From Sphingomonadales bacterium (lineage in GTDB: Bacteria; Pseudomonadota; Alphaproteobacteria; Sphingomonadales; Sphingomonadaceae), in NCBI GenBank assembly GCA_017309275.1, contig JAFKLT010000050.1, forward strand, positions 1 to 64,000: a stretch of DNA of 64,000 nt, given 5' to 3'. Position 1 is the stretch's first letter, and the number at the start of each line of letters is the position of its first letter. This document shows, piece by piece, positions 8,110-17,605 of this stretch. The position numbers and the translations under genes were made by a program. A model generated the notes under the pieces. That model searched no databases. It had not been told where the DNA came from and saw nothing but the letters and a program-made list of their open reading frames with translations.

Positions 8110-8921
8110 CCAGGCTCGCTGCCGAACTCGACCAGCACGGTCGAATGCGGCGCCCGCGCACCATCCTGCGGCGACAGCGACACCCACTCGCCCGCGTCGA
8201 GCCCGCGCAGGCGCCTCGGTTCGCCAACCGGGCCGTTCAGCATGATGTCCAGCGCCAGCCGCGCGAGCCGCTTGACCGTCTCCGCCACCGTCCATCCAAA
8301 GGGCATCCCGGCTTCGAGTTCCTGACCGCCGAACAGCGACAGTCCCCGCGTGCGCACGATCGTCCCGTCGCCCATATCGCGCTGACGGAACGCGACCAGA
8401 TGCAACACCGGCGGCATCCCGCTCATCAGCATTTCAGCAATCGATGCGCGAAACTCGGGCGCGCCGGACCACAGCCGCGCCGGCGACCAGAAGATATGGC
8501 TTGCGCCGAACAGGTCGATCAGCAGCACCATCATCTTGAACGCCTCGTGCATCGGCTCGGCCGCGACGCCCTGATCCTGCGGGACGAACAGCCAGCAGGT
8601 GCCCCCGTCCCGCCAGTCGGACGGCAGGCTGGTCGCGAGCAGGCCCGTCGACGGGTGACCGGGATCGGCAAGGTCGAGCGCATCCGGCGAGGCCTGCCCC
8701 ACGAGCATCGATATCGAGGCCAAATGCAACCGAAACGCAGGCCCCGCGAACCGGGCATCGGCGACCGCGTCTTCGTCCAGCGCCTCGGGCCGCAATCCCA
8801 TGCGGCGCAGCCCCTCCTCGATCGCTGCCGGCGCGTTCGCCCGGCTCCCCTGCCCGATGATCAATGCAAAGGGCTCCGGCGACGCGGAAAAGGTCGGTGT
8901 GCTGCTGTGCCCCACTTGCAT
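8106..8921 (-). CDS. DUF4261-like protein
   Basis: About 271 residues from the ATG at 8921; the frame is open to a TTG at 8981, and an ATG at 8957 is also possible. The C-terminal half contains RTRGLSLFGGQELEA, reminiscent of the 'GL-x-x-FG-x-x-E-(L/I)-E' signature of DUF4261 proteins. Before it is a hydrophobic HEAFKMMVLLIDLFGASHIFW stretch with WSPARLW. There is no signal peptide. It overlaps the AHH-type gene by 4 bp, so the two products probably act together. The domain assignment is from memory of the signature and is tentative; the function of DUF4261 is unknown. Confidence 0.6.
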   Translation of the reverse strand: MQVGHSSTPTFSASPEPFALIIGQGSRANAPAAIEEGLRRMGLRPEALDEDAVADARFAGPAFRLHLASISMLVGQASPDALDLADPGHPSTGLLATSLPSDWRDGGTCWLFVPQDQGVAAEPMHEAFKMMVLLIDLFGASHIFWSPARLWSGAPEFRASIAEMLMSGMPPVLHLVAFRQRDMGDGTIVRTRGLSLFGGQELEAGMPFGWTVAETVKRLARLALDIMLNGPVGEPRRLRGLDAGEWVSLSPQDGARAPHSTVLVEFGSEPG

Positions 8922-9036
8922 GATCTCGCTCGCCCTGTTGTGGGGTTGCCCGTGCATTGCAAGACGCGCCGGAATCTTCAAACGCTTATTCCGACATTAC
9001 GGCGAGTTAACCTGATCCATCCGGATCGCAGCGACG

Positions 9037-10998
9037 TCAGATCGCGACCTGACTTCCCAGTTCCACCACGCGGTTCGTCGGCAGGCGGAAATATTCCATG
9101 GCGCTTTCCGAGTTGCGGAGCATCCAGGCGAACAGCTTCTCGCGCCAGATCGGCATCCCCGGCTTGCTCGCCGCGATCAGCGTCTGGCGCGACAGGAAAA
9201 AGCTGGTTTCCAGCATCTTGAACTCGCCGCCGCAGCCGGTCGTGCGCTTCAGCGCCTCGGGCACGTCGACGGGCTGCATGAAGCCATAGTTCAGGATCAG
9301 CCGATGGAACCCCTGCCCCAGCGCGTCGAGCTGGCAAAGCTTGGCTTCCGGGACGAACGGCACGTCGGCGATCTTGATCGTCAACAGGATGATGCGTTCG
9401 TGCAGCACCTTGTTGTGCTTGAGGTTGTGGAGCAGCGCGTGCGGCACGCCGTCGGACGACGAGGTCATGAAGACCGCCGTGCCCGGCACGCGCGTCGCGC
9501 TGTTCGCCGCCGATTTCACGAAGACCGGGATCGGCATCGCGCCGTCGGCCATTTCCTGCTGCATCAGCTTGCGACCGCGCGACCAGGTGGTGAGCATGGT
9601 GAAGATGATCAGGCCGATCGCCAGCGGCACCCAGCCGCCATCGGGCACCTTGATCAGGTTCGCGCCGAAATAGGCGATGTCGACGATGAAGAAGACCGCC
9701 AGCACGGGCAGCGCCTTCCACGCCGGCCAGCGCCACAGCACGAACAGCACCACGCTCATCAGACAGGTATCGATGAACATCGCCCCCGTCACCGCGATGC
9801 CGTACGCCGCCGCGAGGTTGCTCGACGATCCGAAGAACAGGACGAGCAGGATGACCATCACCATCAGGCCCCAGTTGACGACCGGGATATAGATCTGCCC
9901 CGCCGCCGATGCGCTGGTATGCTCGACGCGCAGGCGCGGCATGAAGCCGAGCTGGATCGCCTGCTGCGTCAGCGAGAAGGCGCCCGAAATCACGGCCTGG
10001 CTCGCGATGATCGTCGCGAGCAACGCGAGGATGACGACCGGCACGCGCCACATCTCGGGCATCATCAGGAAGAAGGGATCCTGGATCAGCTGCGCCGTCG
10101 GCGCGACATTGCCCGCCAGCACCATCGCGCCCTGCCCCATATAGTTGAGCATCAGGGCGGGCAGGACGAAGCAAAGCCAGCTGATGCCGATCGGCGCCCG
10201 GCCGAAATGCCCCATGTCGGCATAGAGCGCCTCGGCGCCCGTGACCGCCAGCACGACGGCCCCCAGCGCGATGAACGCGGTGAAACCGTCGTAATAGAAA
10301 AAGCGGAGGGCGTTCAAAGGATTGATCGTCTCGACGATGATCCACCAATCCTCGGCGATGTGGATCACGCCGAGTATCGCCAGCATCGCAAAATACAGCA
10401 GCATGATCGGGCCGAAGAACGCCCCGACCTTTGCCGTTCCGCGCGACTGGATCGCAAAGAGGCCGATCAGGATCGTGAGGGCGATGGGCAGGATATAGGG
10501 CTCGAACCCGCGGCTCACATATTGCAGGCCCTCGGTCGCCGACAGCACCGACATCGCGGGCGTGATCATGCTGTCGCCATAGAAGAGCGCGGTCGCGAAT
10601 ACGCCGAGCAGCACGATCGGCCAGGTCCAGCGCTTGCCCTCCGACTGGCGGCTGATCAGCGCGAGCAGCGCAAGGCTGCCTCCCTCGCCCTTGTTGTCGG
10701 CCTTCATGATCGTCAGCACATATTTGAAGGTCACGACCAGCATCATCGACCAGAAGACCAGGCTGAGCACGCCATGGATGTGCAGCCGGTCGGCCTCGAT
10801 CGAATGATGGCCGGCAAAGGTCTCGCGGAACGCGTAAAGCGGACTGGTGCCGATGTCGCCGAACACCACGCCGACCGCGCCGACGGCAAGCTTCAGCTTG
10901 CTGTCGCCATGGTGGCCATGGCCCGGATGGCCGTTTTCTATAGCGGAAGAGGCGGCGCCCGACGCGTCGCCGGCCGCCTGTTGCGACTCAGCAGTCAT
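9037..10998 (-). CDS. kup: KUP-family potassium uptake transporter
   Basis: Inner-membrane K+/H+ symporter, 653 residues, the normal family length. After a soluble N-terminus rich in His/Gly (about residues 1-35) come twelve membrane helices, starting with [22 protein letters not shown], the KUP signature. The C-terminal cytosolic domain of about 150 residues follows ([18 protein letters not shown] onwards). AAAGG precedes the ATG. Sphingomonads and rhizobia often carry more than one kup copy, so this may be one paralogue. The gene downstream on this strand is the DUF4261-like one, 115 bases away. Confidence 0.95.
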   Translation of the reverse strand: MTAESQQAAGDASGAASSAIENGHPGHGHHGDSKLKLAVGAVGVVFGDIGTSPLYAFRETFAGHHSIEADRLHIHGVLSLVFWSMMLVVTFKYVLTIMKADNKGEGGSLALLALISRQSEGKRWTWPIVLLGVFATALFYGDSMITPAMSVLSATEGLQYVSRGFEPYILPIALTILIGLFAIQSRGTAKVGAFFGPIMLLYFAMLAILGVIHIAEDWWIIVETINPLNALRFFYYDGFTAFIALGAVVLAVTGAEALYADMGHFGRAPIGISWLCFVLPALMLNYMGQGAMVLAGNVAPTAQLIQDPFFLMMPEMWRVPVVILALLATIIASQAVISGAFSLTQQAIQLGFMPRLRVEHTSASAAGQIYIPVVNWGLMVMVILLVLFFGSSSNLAAAYGIAVTGAMFIDTCLMSVVLFVLWRWPAWKALPVLAVFFIVDIAYFGANLIKVPDGGWVPLAIGLIIFTMLTTWSRGRKLMQQEMADGAMPIPVFVKSAANSATRVPGTAVFMTSSSDGVPHALLHNLKHNKVLHERIILLTIKIADVPFVPEAKLCQLDALGQGFHRLILNYGFMQPVDVPEALKRTTGCGGEFKMLETSFFLSRQTLIAASKPGMPIWREKLFAWMLRNSESAMEYFRLPTNRVVELGSQVAI

Positions 10999-11054
10999 TG
11001 CGCGCCTTTAACCGAGCTTGCGCCATTGTAATAGGTTCCAAATCGGGACGCGTC

Positions 11055-11705
11055 CTAGGGGGCCGCCTGCGTCTCGGGGGGTGCTTGCGGTCCCATTGCC
11101 TGACGAAGCTGCGAAAGCCGCATTTCCAGGTCGGGTCGCCACGGCGCATCGGCCGGCGAACGGGCGAGAAGCCGGCTCCAAACCGCCTCTGCACCTTTCA
11201 GGTCGCCGCTCTGCGCCAGCGCGAGTCCGGCGAAAAAGGGCGGCGCGGGATGATCGGGCGCGCGCTTCGCTGCCTCGTCGAACGCCAGCGCGGCGGCGGG
11301 CGACATCACGCCCCCGCCATGCGCGACCAGCGCATTGCCCAGCCCGACCCACAGGTCGACATTGTCGGGATATTTGGTGAGCCCCTTTTCCAGCGTCTGC
11401 GAGGCGAGCTGGGTCTTGCCCGTACGCATGAAGCCGTCCGACATGCCGATCCATTGCGCGGCGGGACCGAAACGGTCGGCCATGCCCTGCTGCCGATCGG
11501 TGATGACTTCACCGAAGCCGTCGGGCTCGGGCGCTGTCTCGACGGGTTTGCCGGGCAATGACGGGTGACCTTGCAGCGCATAGCCGGCAAGGCCGAGCAT
11601 GATCGCCGCACCTGCGAGCGGCCACGACGCCGCCGGCAGCTTGCCGAGCCAGAAGATGCCGCCGGCGGTCAGCGCCGCGGCGAACAATATCCAGAGCCAG
11701 ATCAT
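11055..11705 (-). CDS. ccmI: cytochrome c maturation TPR protein CcmI/CycH
   Basis: Presents apocytochrome c to the CcmF/CcmH haem ligation complex. The 216-residue protein has two N-terminal membrane helices (about residues 1-20 and 27-47), then a periplasmic TPR region (QLASQTLEKGLTKYPDNVDLWVGLGNAL and AKRAPDHPAPPFFAGLALAQSGDLKGAEAVW split over two repeats). The start overlaps the ccmH stop as ATGA. It is the last gene of the ccm operon. It is shorter than the fused CcmH/CcmI of enterobacteria, which fits the separate arrangement of alphaproteobacteria. Confidence 0.85.
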   Translation of the reverse strand: MIWLWILFAAALTAGGIFWLGKLPAASWPLAGAAIMLGLAGYALQGHPSLPGKPVETAPEPDGFGEVITDRQQGMADRFGPAAQWIGMSDGFMRTGKTQLASQTLEKGLTKYPDNVDLWVGLGNALVAHGGGVMSPAAALAFDEAAKRAPDHPAPPFFAGLALAQSGDLKGAEAVWSRLLARSPADAPWRPDLEMRLSQLRQAMGPQAPPETQAAP

Positions 11706-12148
11706 GCTTGCCCCTCCCCGGCGCTGTCCTCGCCGTCGGCATCGCCGCGGCGGAAGCGCCCAAAGGCAAGCCAGCCGCCCAGCGCGAGGAACAGCAGCGG
11801 CCCCAGCCACAACAGCGCCGTCGCGGCATCGAACGGCGGGTCATAAGTCACCCAGTTGCCATAGCGCGCGACAAGCCATTTGCGGATCGCATCGGGGCTT
11901 TCGCCCGCCGCGATCTTGGTGCGCACCTCGTGCCGCATGTCGCCGGCAAGCGGCGCGTCGCTGTCCGCGATCGACTGGCCCTGGCAAACGAGACAGCGCA
12001 GCGTCTCCATCAACGCCTTCGCCTTGGCCTCTTCGGCCGGGTCGCGTAGCTGCTGATAGGCATAGGGTGCCGGCGGCAGGCGGTCCTGCGCAATGCCGGG
12101 CGCCGCGAACAGCGCGATCAGGCCAAGAAGGACGAGCCGCAGCTTCAC
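11702..12148 (-). CDS. ccmH: cytochrome c-type biogenesis protein CcmH (CycL)
   Basis: Membrane-anchored thiol oxidoreductase that reduces the apocytochrome haem-binding cysteines. The 148-residue protein has a signal peptide, the LRCLVCQGQS motif with the redox CxxC at about residues 52-55, and a C-terminal membrane helix (ALLWLGPLLFLALGGWLAF). The GTG start overlaps the ccmG stop as GTGA; an upstream in-frame extension belongs to the ccmG region. It is the penultimate gene of the ccm operon. Confidence 0.9.
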   Translation of the reverse strand: MKLRLVLLGLIALFAAPGIAQDRLPPAPYAYQQLRDPAEEAKAKALMETLRCLVCQGQSIADSDAPLAGDMRHEVRTKIAAGESPDAIRKWLVARYGNWVTYDPPFDAATALLWLGPLLFLALGGWLAFGRFRRGDADGEDSAGEGQA

Positions 12149-12675
12149 TTCATCGCCTCCAGCTTGGCCACGATTTCGGGCACCTGGTCGGCCAGGATCA
12201 CGCCCTGGATCTGCTCGCGGATTATGCCTTTGCCGTCGATCAGGAAGGTCTCGGGAACCCCCGACGAGCCCAGCGCGATCTGAACGCTGCTCTGCATGTC
12301 CGATCCGATCCGGTCGAAAGGATTGCCGACCTCCTGCAGGAACTGCGCGACATCCTCCGGCCGGTCGCGGATCGCGATGCCGTCGATCGGCACGCCCGCG
12401 GCCTTCAGCGCTTCGAGCTGCGGCGCTTCGGCCCGGCACGGGATGCACCAGCTTGCAAAGACATTCACCAGCCGCGGCCGCCCGTCGGCAAGCTGGCTGC
12501 TCTTGAGCCCGGGCACGCCCGCGGTCGCAGGCGGCAGGTCGAACAGCGGCATCGGCTTGTTGATCCATTGCGACTGGATCAGCGTCTCGGCCGGCACCGT
12601 CAGGCGATAGATGAAGGCGCCGAACAGCAGCCCCATGATAGCCAGCGGCACGAACAGGACCCAGCGGTTCCTCAT
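12145..12675 (-). CDS. ccmG: thiol:disulfide interchange protein CcmG/DsbE
   Basis: Membrane-tethered periplasmic thioredoxin-like reductant of the cytochrome c maturation system. The 176 residues hold an N-terminal anchor (about 5-25) and a thioredoxin fold with the WCIPC active site at about residues 77-81 and the cis-Pro in SGVPETFL. Start and stop both overlap neighbours by 4 bp (ATGA with ccmF upstream, GTGA with ccmH downstream). Confidence 0.93.
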   Translation of the reverse strand: MRNRWVLFVPLAIMGLLFGAFIYRLTVPAETLIQSQWINKPMPLFDLPPATAGVPGLKSSQLADGRPRLVNVFASWCIPCRAEAPQLEALKAAGVPIDGIAIRDRPEDVAQFLQEVGNPFDRIGSDMQSSVQIALGSSGVPETFLIDGKGIIREQIQGVILADQVPEIVAKLEAMK

Positions 12676-14642
12676 GCGAAGCGCTCCTGCGCTTTGCGCG
12701 CGCGGCGTGCGCGCCAGATTTCAAGCAACTGCGCGCGGCCCAGCATCGACAGCGCGGCCCCGATCGCGATCAGCGCGCCGCCCAGCCATATCCACCACAC
12801 CAGCGGCTTCCACCACAGGCGAAGCTGGTAGCGGTCGGCGGAACTGCCGTCCGCGCTCGGCACCGGCTGGCCGAGGACGGCGTAAAGCTGGCCGCCCGGC
12901 CGCGTCAGCAGCGCCGCTTCGTTGGTCTCGGTCGGCGCGGTTCCCATCAGTCCGGGGAAAGTCCGCGCCTCCGGGTGCAGCGTGAACGACGCGCCCGACG
13001 GCGTCGTCGCGATCAGCGTGCCGCGGATCGCGGTATAGTTCGGCCCCGCGATCGGCGAAACGCCGGTGAACTTCACGGTGAAATCATCGACCTTCACCGT
13101 CTCGCCCGGCGCCGCGGCGACCAGCCGTTCCTTGATGAAGGCGCTTTCGGCGGCCATCCCCGCCAGCGCGACCGCCACACCGAAATGCGCGATCACCATG
13201 CCCCAGGTCGGCAAAGGCGTCCGGCGCAGGTTGCGCTTCCACAACGGCGCCAGGCTGGCGACCGCGACGATGCCGGCGACGGTCATGCCGAGCAGCGGCA
13301 GCACGCCGACCTTGCCCCCGAACAGGACGAGCCCGAACAGCACCGCCGCACCGGCAAGAATTGCCGCCGGCAGGCGCGTCCACAGCTTCTTGCCGTCATC
13401 CTTGCGCCAGCTCAGCAGGGGGCCCGCGACCATCACCAGGCAAAGGATCAGCGCGAGCGGCCCCGCGACCTTGTTGTAATAGGGCGGCCCGACCGAAATC
13501 TTCTCGCCCATCGCCTCGGCGATGATCGGATAGAGCGTGCCGAGCAGCACGAGCGCGAGGATGGTCGTCAGCAACAGATTGTTGATCACCAGCGATCCCT
13601 CGCGGCTCATCAGCGCGAACTTCTTGCCCTCGGCCACGCTTCCGGCGCGAAAGGCGAACAGGGTCAGCGCGCCGCCGATATAGACCGCCATCAGCACCAG
13701 CAGAAAGGTGCCGCGCTCCGGATCGACCGCAAAGCTGTGGACGCTGGTCAGCAGGCCCGAACGAACGATGAAGGTGCCCACCATCGACATCGAAAAGGCG
13801 ATCACCGCGAGCATCACCGTCCAGGCGCGCAGGGCGTTGCGCGTCGCCGTCACGCTCACCGAATGGAGCAGCGCGGCGCCCGCCAGCCAGGGGATCAGCG
13901 ATACGTTCTCGACCGGATCCCAGAACCACCAGCCACCCCAGCCGAGCTCGTAATAGGCCCAATAGCTGCCGGCGGTGATGCCCAGCGTCAGGAATATCCA
14001 GCTTCCCAGCACCCAAGGCCGCATCGCGCGGGCGAAAGCGGGGCCGATCTCGCGCGTGATCAGCGCGCCGACCGCGAAGCTGAAAGCGACCGAAATCCCG
14101 ACATAGCCGACGTAAAGCGTCGGCGGATGAAAGGCGAGCCCGGGGTCCTGCAGCAGCGGGTTGAGCCCCTGCCCGTCGGGCGGCGCCACCGGCAAGCGGT
14201 TGAACGGGTTCGACGAGAAGAGAAGGAACGCAAAGAAACCCAGGCTCAGCGCCGCCTGCGCGGCAAGCGTCGCGACCAGCGTATCGTTGCGCAGGCGACG
14301 TTCGAAGAGCGCGACGAGCGCGCCCGACACGCCCAGGATCGTCAGCCACAACAGCATCGACCCTTCATGGTTGCCCCATGCGCCGGCGACCTTGAACAGC
14401 ATCGGTTTCAGGCTGTGGCTGTTGCGCGCGACAAGCTCGACCGACATGTCCGACCGCACGAACAGCATGATCAACAGGCCAAAGGCGGCGGCGGTCAGCA
14501 CCCCCTGCGCGACGCTTGCCGGACGGACCAGCGCGGCAAGATCATTGTTACCTGTGCGGATATAGACGATCCCCGCGACCAGCGACAGGCACGCAAGCGC
14601 CGCCGCGATCCAGAGCAGGGCCAGACCGAGTTCGGCAATCAT
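12672..14642 (-). CDS. ccmF: cytochrome c haem lyase subunit CcmF
   Basis: Large inner-membrane protein that takes haem from CcmE and attaches it to apocytochrome c. The 656 residues carry about fifteen membrane helices and the tryptophan-rich WWD signature (GWGGWWFWDPVENVSLIPW, near residue 240) with flanking conserved histidines. The length is typical. The start overlaps the ccmE stop, and the stop overlaps the ccmG start, each by 4 bp. Confidence 0.96.
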   Translation of the reverse strand: MIAELGLALLWIAAALACLSLVAGIVYIRTGNNDLAALVRPASVAQGVLTAAAFGLLIMLFVRSDMSVELVARNSHSLKPMLFKVAGAWGNHEGSMLLWLTILGVSGALVALFERRLRNDTLVATLAAQAALSLGFFAFLLFSSNPFNRLPVAPPDGQGLNPLLQDPGLAFHPPTLYVGYVGISVAFSFAVGALITREIGPAFARAMRPWVLGSWIFLTLGITAGSYWAYYELGWGGWWFWDPVENVSLIPWLAGAALLHSVSVTATRNALRAWTVMLAVIAFSMSMVGTFIVRSGLLTSVHSFAVDPERGTFLLVLMAVYIGGALTLFAFRAGSVAEGKKFALMSREGSLVINNLLLTTILALVLLGTLYPIIAEAMGEKISVGPPYYNKVAGPLALILCLVMVAGPLLSWRKDDGKKLWTRLPAAILAGAAVLFGLVLFGGKVGVLPLLGMTVAGIVAVASLAPLWKRNLRRTPLPTWGMVIAHFGVAVALAGMAAESAFIKERLVAAAPGETVKVDDFTVKFTGVSPIAGPNYTAIRGTLIATTPSGASFTLHPEARTFPGLMGTAPTETNEAALLTRPGGQLYAVLGQPVPSADGSSADRYQLRLWWKPLVWWIWLGGALIAIGAALSMLGRAQLLEIWRARRARKAQERFA

Positions 14643-15076
14643 ACCTTGGGCGCCACCTTCATGTTCTTGGGCATGTCGCCCATCTGCGGCGGCATATAGC
14701 GCTCGTCATGCTTGGCGAGGATGCGGTCGGCGACGAACGTGCCGTCGGCCAGCATTCGGCCGTCGGCGACCATGCCCGAATTTTCGGCGAACAGGTCGGG
14801 GACGATGCCGGTGAACTGGACCGGGATCGATGCCTTGCCGTCGGTCGCGACGAAGCGGATCGTCACCCCGTCGCTCTGCCGCTGGATGCTGCCCGCGGCG
14901 ACCATGCCGCCCAGCCGCATCGGCTCGCCGACCACGGCCTGCCCCGCCTTGATCTCGGCCGGCGTGCGGAAATACGCCGCCTCGTCGCGCAGCGCGCTGG
15001 CGCCGAGCACGCCCGCGCCCGCGACGCCGCACAGCGCGACGGCCGCCAGAATCAGTCGTTGATGCTTCGCCTTCAT
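14639..15076 (-). CDS. ccmE: haem chaperone CcmE
   Basis: Periplasmic, membrane-anchored haem chaperone. The 145-residue protein has one N-terminal anchor helix and an OB-fold (RLGGMVAAGSI, IRFVATDG, VQFTGIVPDLF). The haem-binding histidine is His126 in the LAKHDERYMPP motif, matching the HxxxY class. It overlaps ccmD upstream and ccmF downstream by 4 bp. Confidence 0.95.
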   Translation of the reverse strand: MKAKHQRLILAAVALCGVAGAGVLGASALRDEAAYFRTPAEIKAGQAVVGEPMRLGGMVAAGSIQRQSDGVTIRFVATDGKASIPVQFTGIVPDLFAENSGMVADGRMLADGTFVADRILAKHDERYMPPQMGDMPKNMKVAPKV

Positions 15077-15243
15077 TGGCCGTCACCGCGCCGGTTCTTG
15101 GCCCGAAGCGCGTCGCTGCGCTTTTCGGCCTTCGCCATCGCGCGCCAGCTCGTCCACAGGACGATGCCGGTCAGCAGCGCGGTCAATATATAGGCGGCGG
15201 CGACATAGGCCCATTGCCCGTTCCCGCTGATCACCCCCGTCAT
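15073..15243 (-). CDS. ccmD: haem exporter protein CcmD
   Basis: A 56-residue protein with one membrane helix (WAYVAAAYILTALLTGIVLW, about residues 11-30) and a basic cytosolic tail rich in Lys/Arg. This is the size and topology of CcmD, which releases holo-CcmE from the CcmC complex. The stop overlaps the ccmE start as ATGA; the start is 3 bases after the ccmC stop. Confidence 0.88.
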   Translation of the reverse strand: MTGVISGNGQWAYVAAAYILTALLTGIVLWTSWRAMAKAEKRSDALRAKNRRGDGQ

Positions 15244-15246
15244 AGC

Positions 15247-15981
15247 TCAGTTTTCCTCGTCGTCGGCAAGCCGCCGCAGCCGTGCGGCAACGCGATTGTC
15301 GGCGATGATCCGCCGCATCCGCATCAGCACTATGGCACCGAATAGCAGCGAAAAGCCAAGCACGGTCAAGCCCAAAGGCCACAACAGCGCCTTGTCGATG
15401 CTCGATCCGCCCAGCGTGATGCTCGGTCCCTGGTGCAGGCTGTTCCACCAAACGACGCTGCGGTTGATGATCGGAATATTGATGGCGCCGACCAGCGCAT
15501 AGATCGCCGCGCCGCGCGACAGCGAACCGCCCTGCCGCTGCCCCTCGTCGCCGCTGGTCAGCGCGATGAAGCCCGCATACAGAAACAGCAGGACAAGCAT
15601 CGAGGTCATCCGCCCGTCCCATTCCCACCAGGTGCCCCAGGTCGGCTTGCCCCAGATCGATCCGGTCGCCAGGCACAGCGCGGTGAACAACATCCCCGGC
15701 ACCGCGATCGCGCGCGCCGCGATGCCCGCCAGCGGATGCCGCCACACGAGTTGCACCAGCCCGGTGACCGCCAGCGACGTCCAGCCGCCCATGCCGAGCC
15801 AGGCCGACGGGACATGGACGTAAAGGATGCGCGCGGTTTCGCCCTGCTTCGCCTCGCCGGGAACCATCGTCAGCCCCGCAAAGGCGCCGCCCAGCACGAG
15901 CAATAGCCCAAGGCCAAGCAGCCACGGCGTCAGCGGCTTGGCGATCGCCAGAAAGCGGGTGGGATTGGCGTAAGCGTGCAT
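15247..15981 (-). CDS. ccmC: haem exporter protein CcmC
   Basis: Inner-membrane protein that loads haem onto CcmE. The 244 residues span six helices and contain the WWD signature WGTWWEWDGRMTS and flanking histidines. It is the first gene of the seven-gene minus-strand operon ccmC-D-E-F-G-H-I. The ABC components ccmA and ccmB are not in the window, so they must lie elsewhere in the genome. Confidence 0.95.
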   Translation of the reverse strand: MHAYANPTRFLAIAKPLTPWLLGLGLLLVLGGAFAGLTMVPGEAKQGETARILYVHVPSAWLGMGGWTSLAVTGLVQLVWRHPLAGIAARAIAVPGMLFTALCLATGSIWGKPTWGTWWEWDGRMTSMLVLLFLYAGFIALTSGDEGQRQGGSLSRGAAIYALVGAINIPIINRSVVWWNSLHQGPSITLGGSSIDKALLWPLGLTVLGFSLLFGAIVLMRMRRIIADNRVAARLRRLADDEEN

Positions 15982-16078
15982 CGGTCTCGCGTCGTCTTTA
16001 GGTGAGGCCGATTTATCGGTCCAGTGAATTGCCCGGCGCGACCCGGCGGCGCCTCTGTCGCCTGTGGGGCGCGTGAGG

Positions 16079-16432
16079 TCAAGCCTCCGGCCGGGTCCAG
16101 ATCCAGCTTCCGGTGACCGCGGCGGCGATTACCGGCGCCATCACCCACGGCCAGGGCGAAAAGATCGCGGCCAACACGATGCTGAGGGCAAAAGCGGCGG
16201 TCGCAGCGATCTTGCCCTTGCGGCTGATCGCGCCCTTTTCGCGCCACGCGACGATATGATGCCCGAACTGCGGATGGGTCAGCAGCCACGCCTCGAGCCG
16301 CGGCGAAGACCGGGCAAAGCAGAAGGCGGCCAGGATGACGAAGGGCACCGTCGGCAGCAGCGGCAGGAACGCGCCGATCGCGCCGAGTCCCAGCGAAGCC
16401 CAGCCAGCGACCAGATAGAAATGCCGTTTCAT
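16079..16432 (-). CDS. DUF454 (YbaN-like) membrane protein
   Basis: A 117-residue inner-membrane protein with the DUF454 signature: GWASLGLGAIGAFLPLLPTVPF, then FARSSPRLEAWLLTHPQFG, then two C-terminal helices. The ATG at 16432 (MKRHFYL) is chosen because the membrane domain begins immediately after it; the frame extends 24 codons upstream without a good start. The function of the family is unknown. It lies alone between ccmC and the amino acid dehydrogenase gene. Confidence 0.85.
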   Translation of the reverse strand: MKRHFYLVAGWASLGLGAIGAFLPLLPTVPFVILAAFCFARSSPRLEAWLLTHPQFGHHIVAWREKGAISRKGKIAATAAFALSIVLAAIFSPWPWVMAPVIAAAVTGSWIWTRPEA

Positions 16433-16530
16433 CGAAAGCTGGCTTAGCGGAAATCGTCCACAACTAAACCCCTCCCGCTGCGGGAGCGACCGCGAGGCTT
16501 GCAAACTTGCGCCAGCCGCGGCCGGGCGGG

Positions 16531-17583
16531 TCAGCCCCGCCCGATCAGCTTCTGCGCCATCCGGTCGGCGACCGACGACGCCGGCGTGCCGCTTGCCCGG
16601 CTCTCGGCCCAGATCTCCGCGAGGCGACCGGGGATCAGGTGAATGCGGCTCTCGACCTCTTCGCGGCTGCCCTGGCCCAGATATTCCAGCGCGACGTTGA
16701 TGATGCCGCCCGCGTTGATCACATAATCGGGGGCATAGACGATGCCGCGATCATGCACGCGCTGGCCGTCCGCCGCCGTCGCGAGCTGGTTGTTCGCACC
16801 GCCCGCGATGATCGGCACGCGCAGCTTTTCGATGCTGCGCTCGGTCAGGATCGCGCCGAGGGCATTGGGGCTCAGCAGGTCGGCCTCGACCTCCATGATC
16901 GCCGCCGAATCGGCCAGGTCCGCGCCCAGCTCTTCGGCCAGCGCCTTCGCGCGCGCCAGATTGACGTCGGCCAGGGTCAGCTTCGCGCCCTCAGCCGCCA
17001 GCCGCCGCGCGACGCCGCCGCCGACGCTGCCGACACCCTGGATCGCGATGCGCACGCCCTGCGCGCTGTCGGTGCCAAGACCTTCCTTGATCGCCGCCTT
17101 GATGCCCAGATAGACGCCAAGCGCCGTGAACGGCCCCGGATCGCCGCCGGCGGCGGCACCGCTCGCGACCGGCAGGCCGCTGACATGCTTCGTCTGCTTC
17201 GCAATCTCGACCATGTCGGCATCGGTGATGCCGACGTCCTCGGCCGTGACATAGGCGCCGCCGAGCGAATCGACCGCCCGGCCGAAGGCCGCGAGCAGTT
17301 CGGGGGACTTCGCGCCATTTTCGTCGGCCAGGATCACGCCCTTGCCGCCGCCCATCGGCAGGCCCGCCATTGCGTTCTTGTAGCTCATGCCGCGCGAAAG
17401 GCGCAGCGCATCGGTGATGGCGGCCGCCCGCTGCGGATAATGCCAGAAGCGGACGCCACCGGCGCCGGGGCCGAGGTGAGTCGAGTGGACGGCGATGACC
17501 GCCGTCAGCCCGCTGGCGCGATCGCGGAACATGTGGACATGTTCATGATCGTCGAAATCGGCGAAATCCCAGACTGCGGACAT
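16531..17583 (-). CDS. Leu/Phe/Val dehydrogenase family protein
   Basis: NAD-dependent oxidative deaminase of branched-chain or aromatic amino acids, 350 residues. The N-terminal domain has the catalytic lysines Lys69 (MSYKNAMAGLPMGGGK region) and Lys81 in GGGKG. The Rossmann domain carries IQGVGSVGGGVARRL at about 185-199 and ADVN after the second strand. The C-terminal VYAPDYVINAGGIINVALEYLG motif is typical. A palindrome sits 23 bases upstream of the ATG and probably binds its regulator. Substrate preference within the family is not certain. Confidence 0.92.
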   Translation of the reverse strand: MSAVWDFADFDDHEHVHMFRDRASGLTAVIAVHSTHLGPGAGGVRFWHYPQRAAAITDALRLSRGMSYKNAMAGLPMGGGKGVILADENGAKSPELLAAFGRAVDSLGGAYVTAEDVGITDADMVEIAKQTKHVSGLPVASGAAAGGDPGPFTALGVYLGIKAAIKEGLGTDSAQGVRIAIQGVGSVGGGVARRLAAEGAKLTLADVNLARAKALAEELGADLADSAAIMEVEADLLSPNALGAILTERSIEKLRVPIIAGGANNQLATAADGQRVHDRGIVYAPDYVINAGGIINVALEYLGQGSREEVESRIHLIPGRLAEIWAESRASGTPASSVADRMAQKLIGRG

Positions 17584-17605
17584 GGCTGCATCCTCGCATT
17601 AGAAA

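Noticed and set aside
9304-11031. Long plus-strand open frame across kup
   Set aside because: The kup gene on the other strand is clear; the plus-strand product is a low-complexity, charged shadow.
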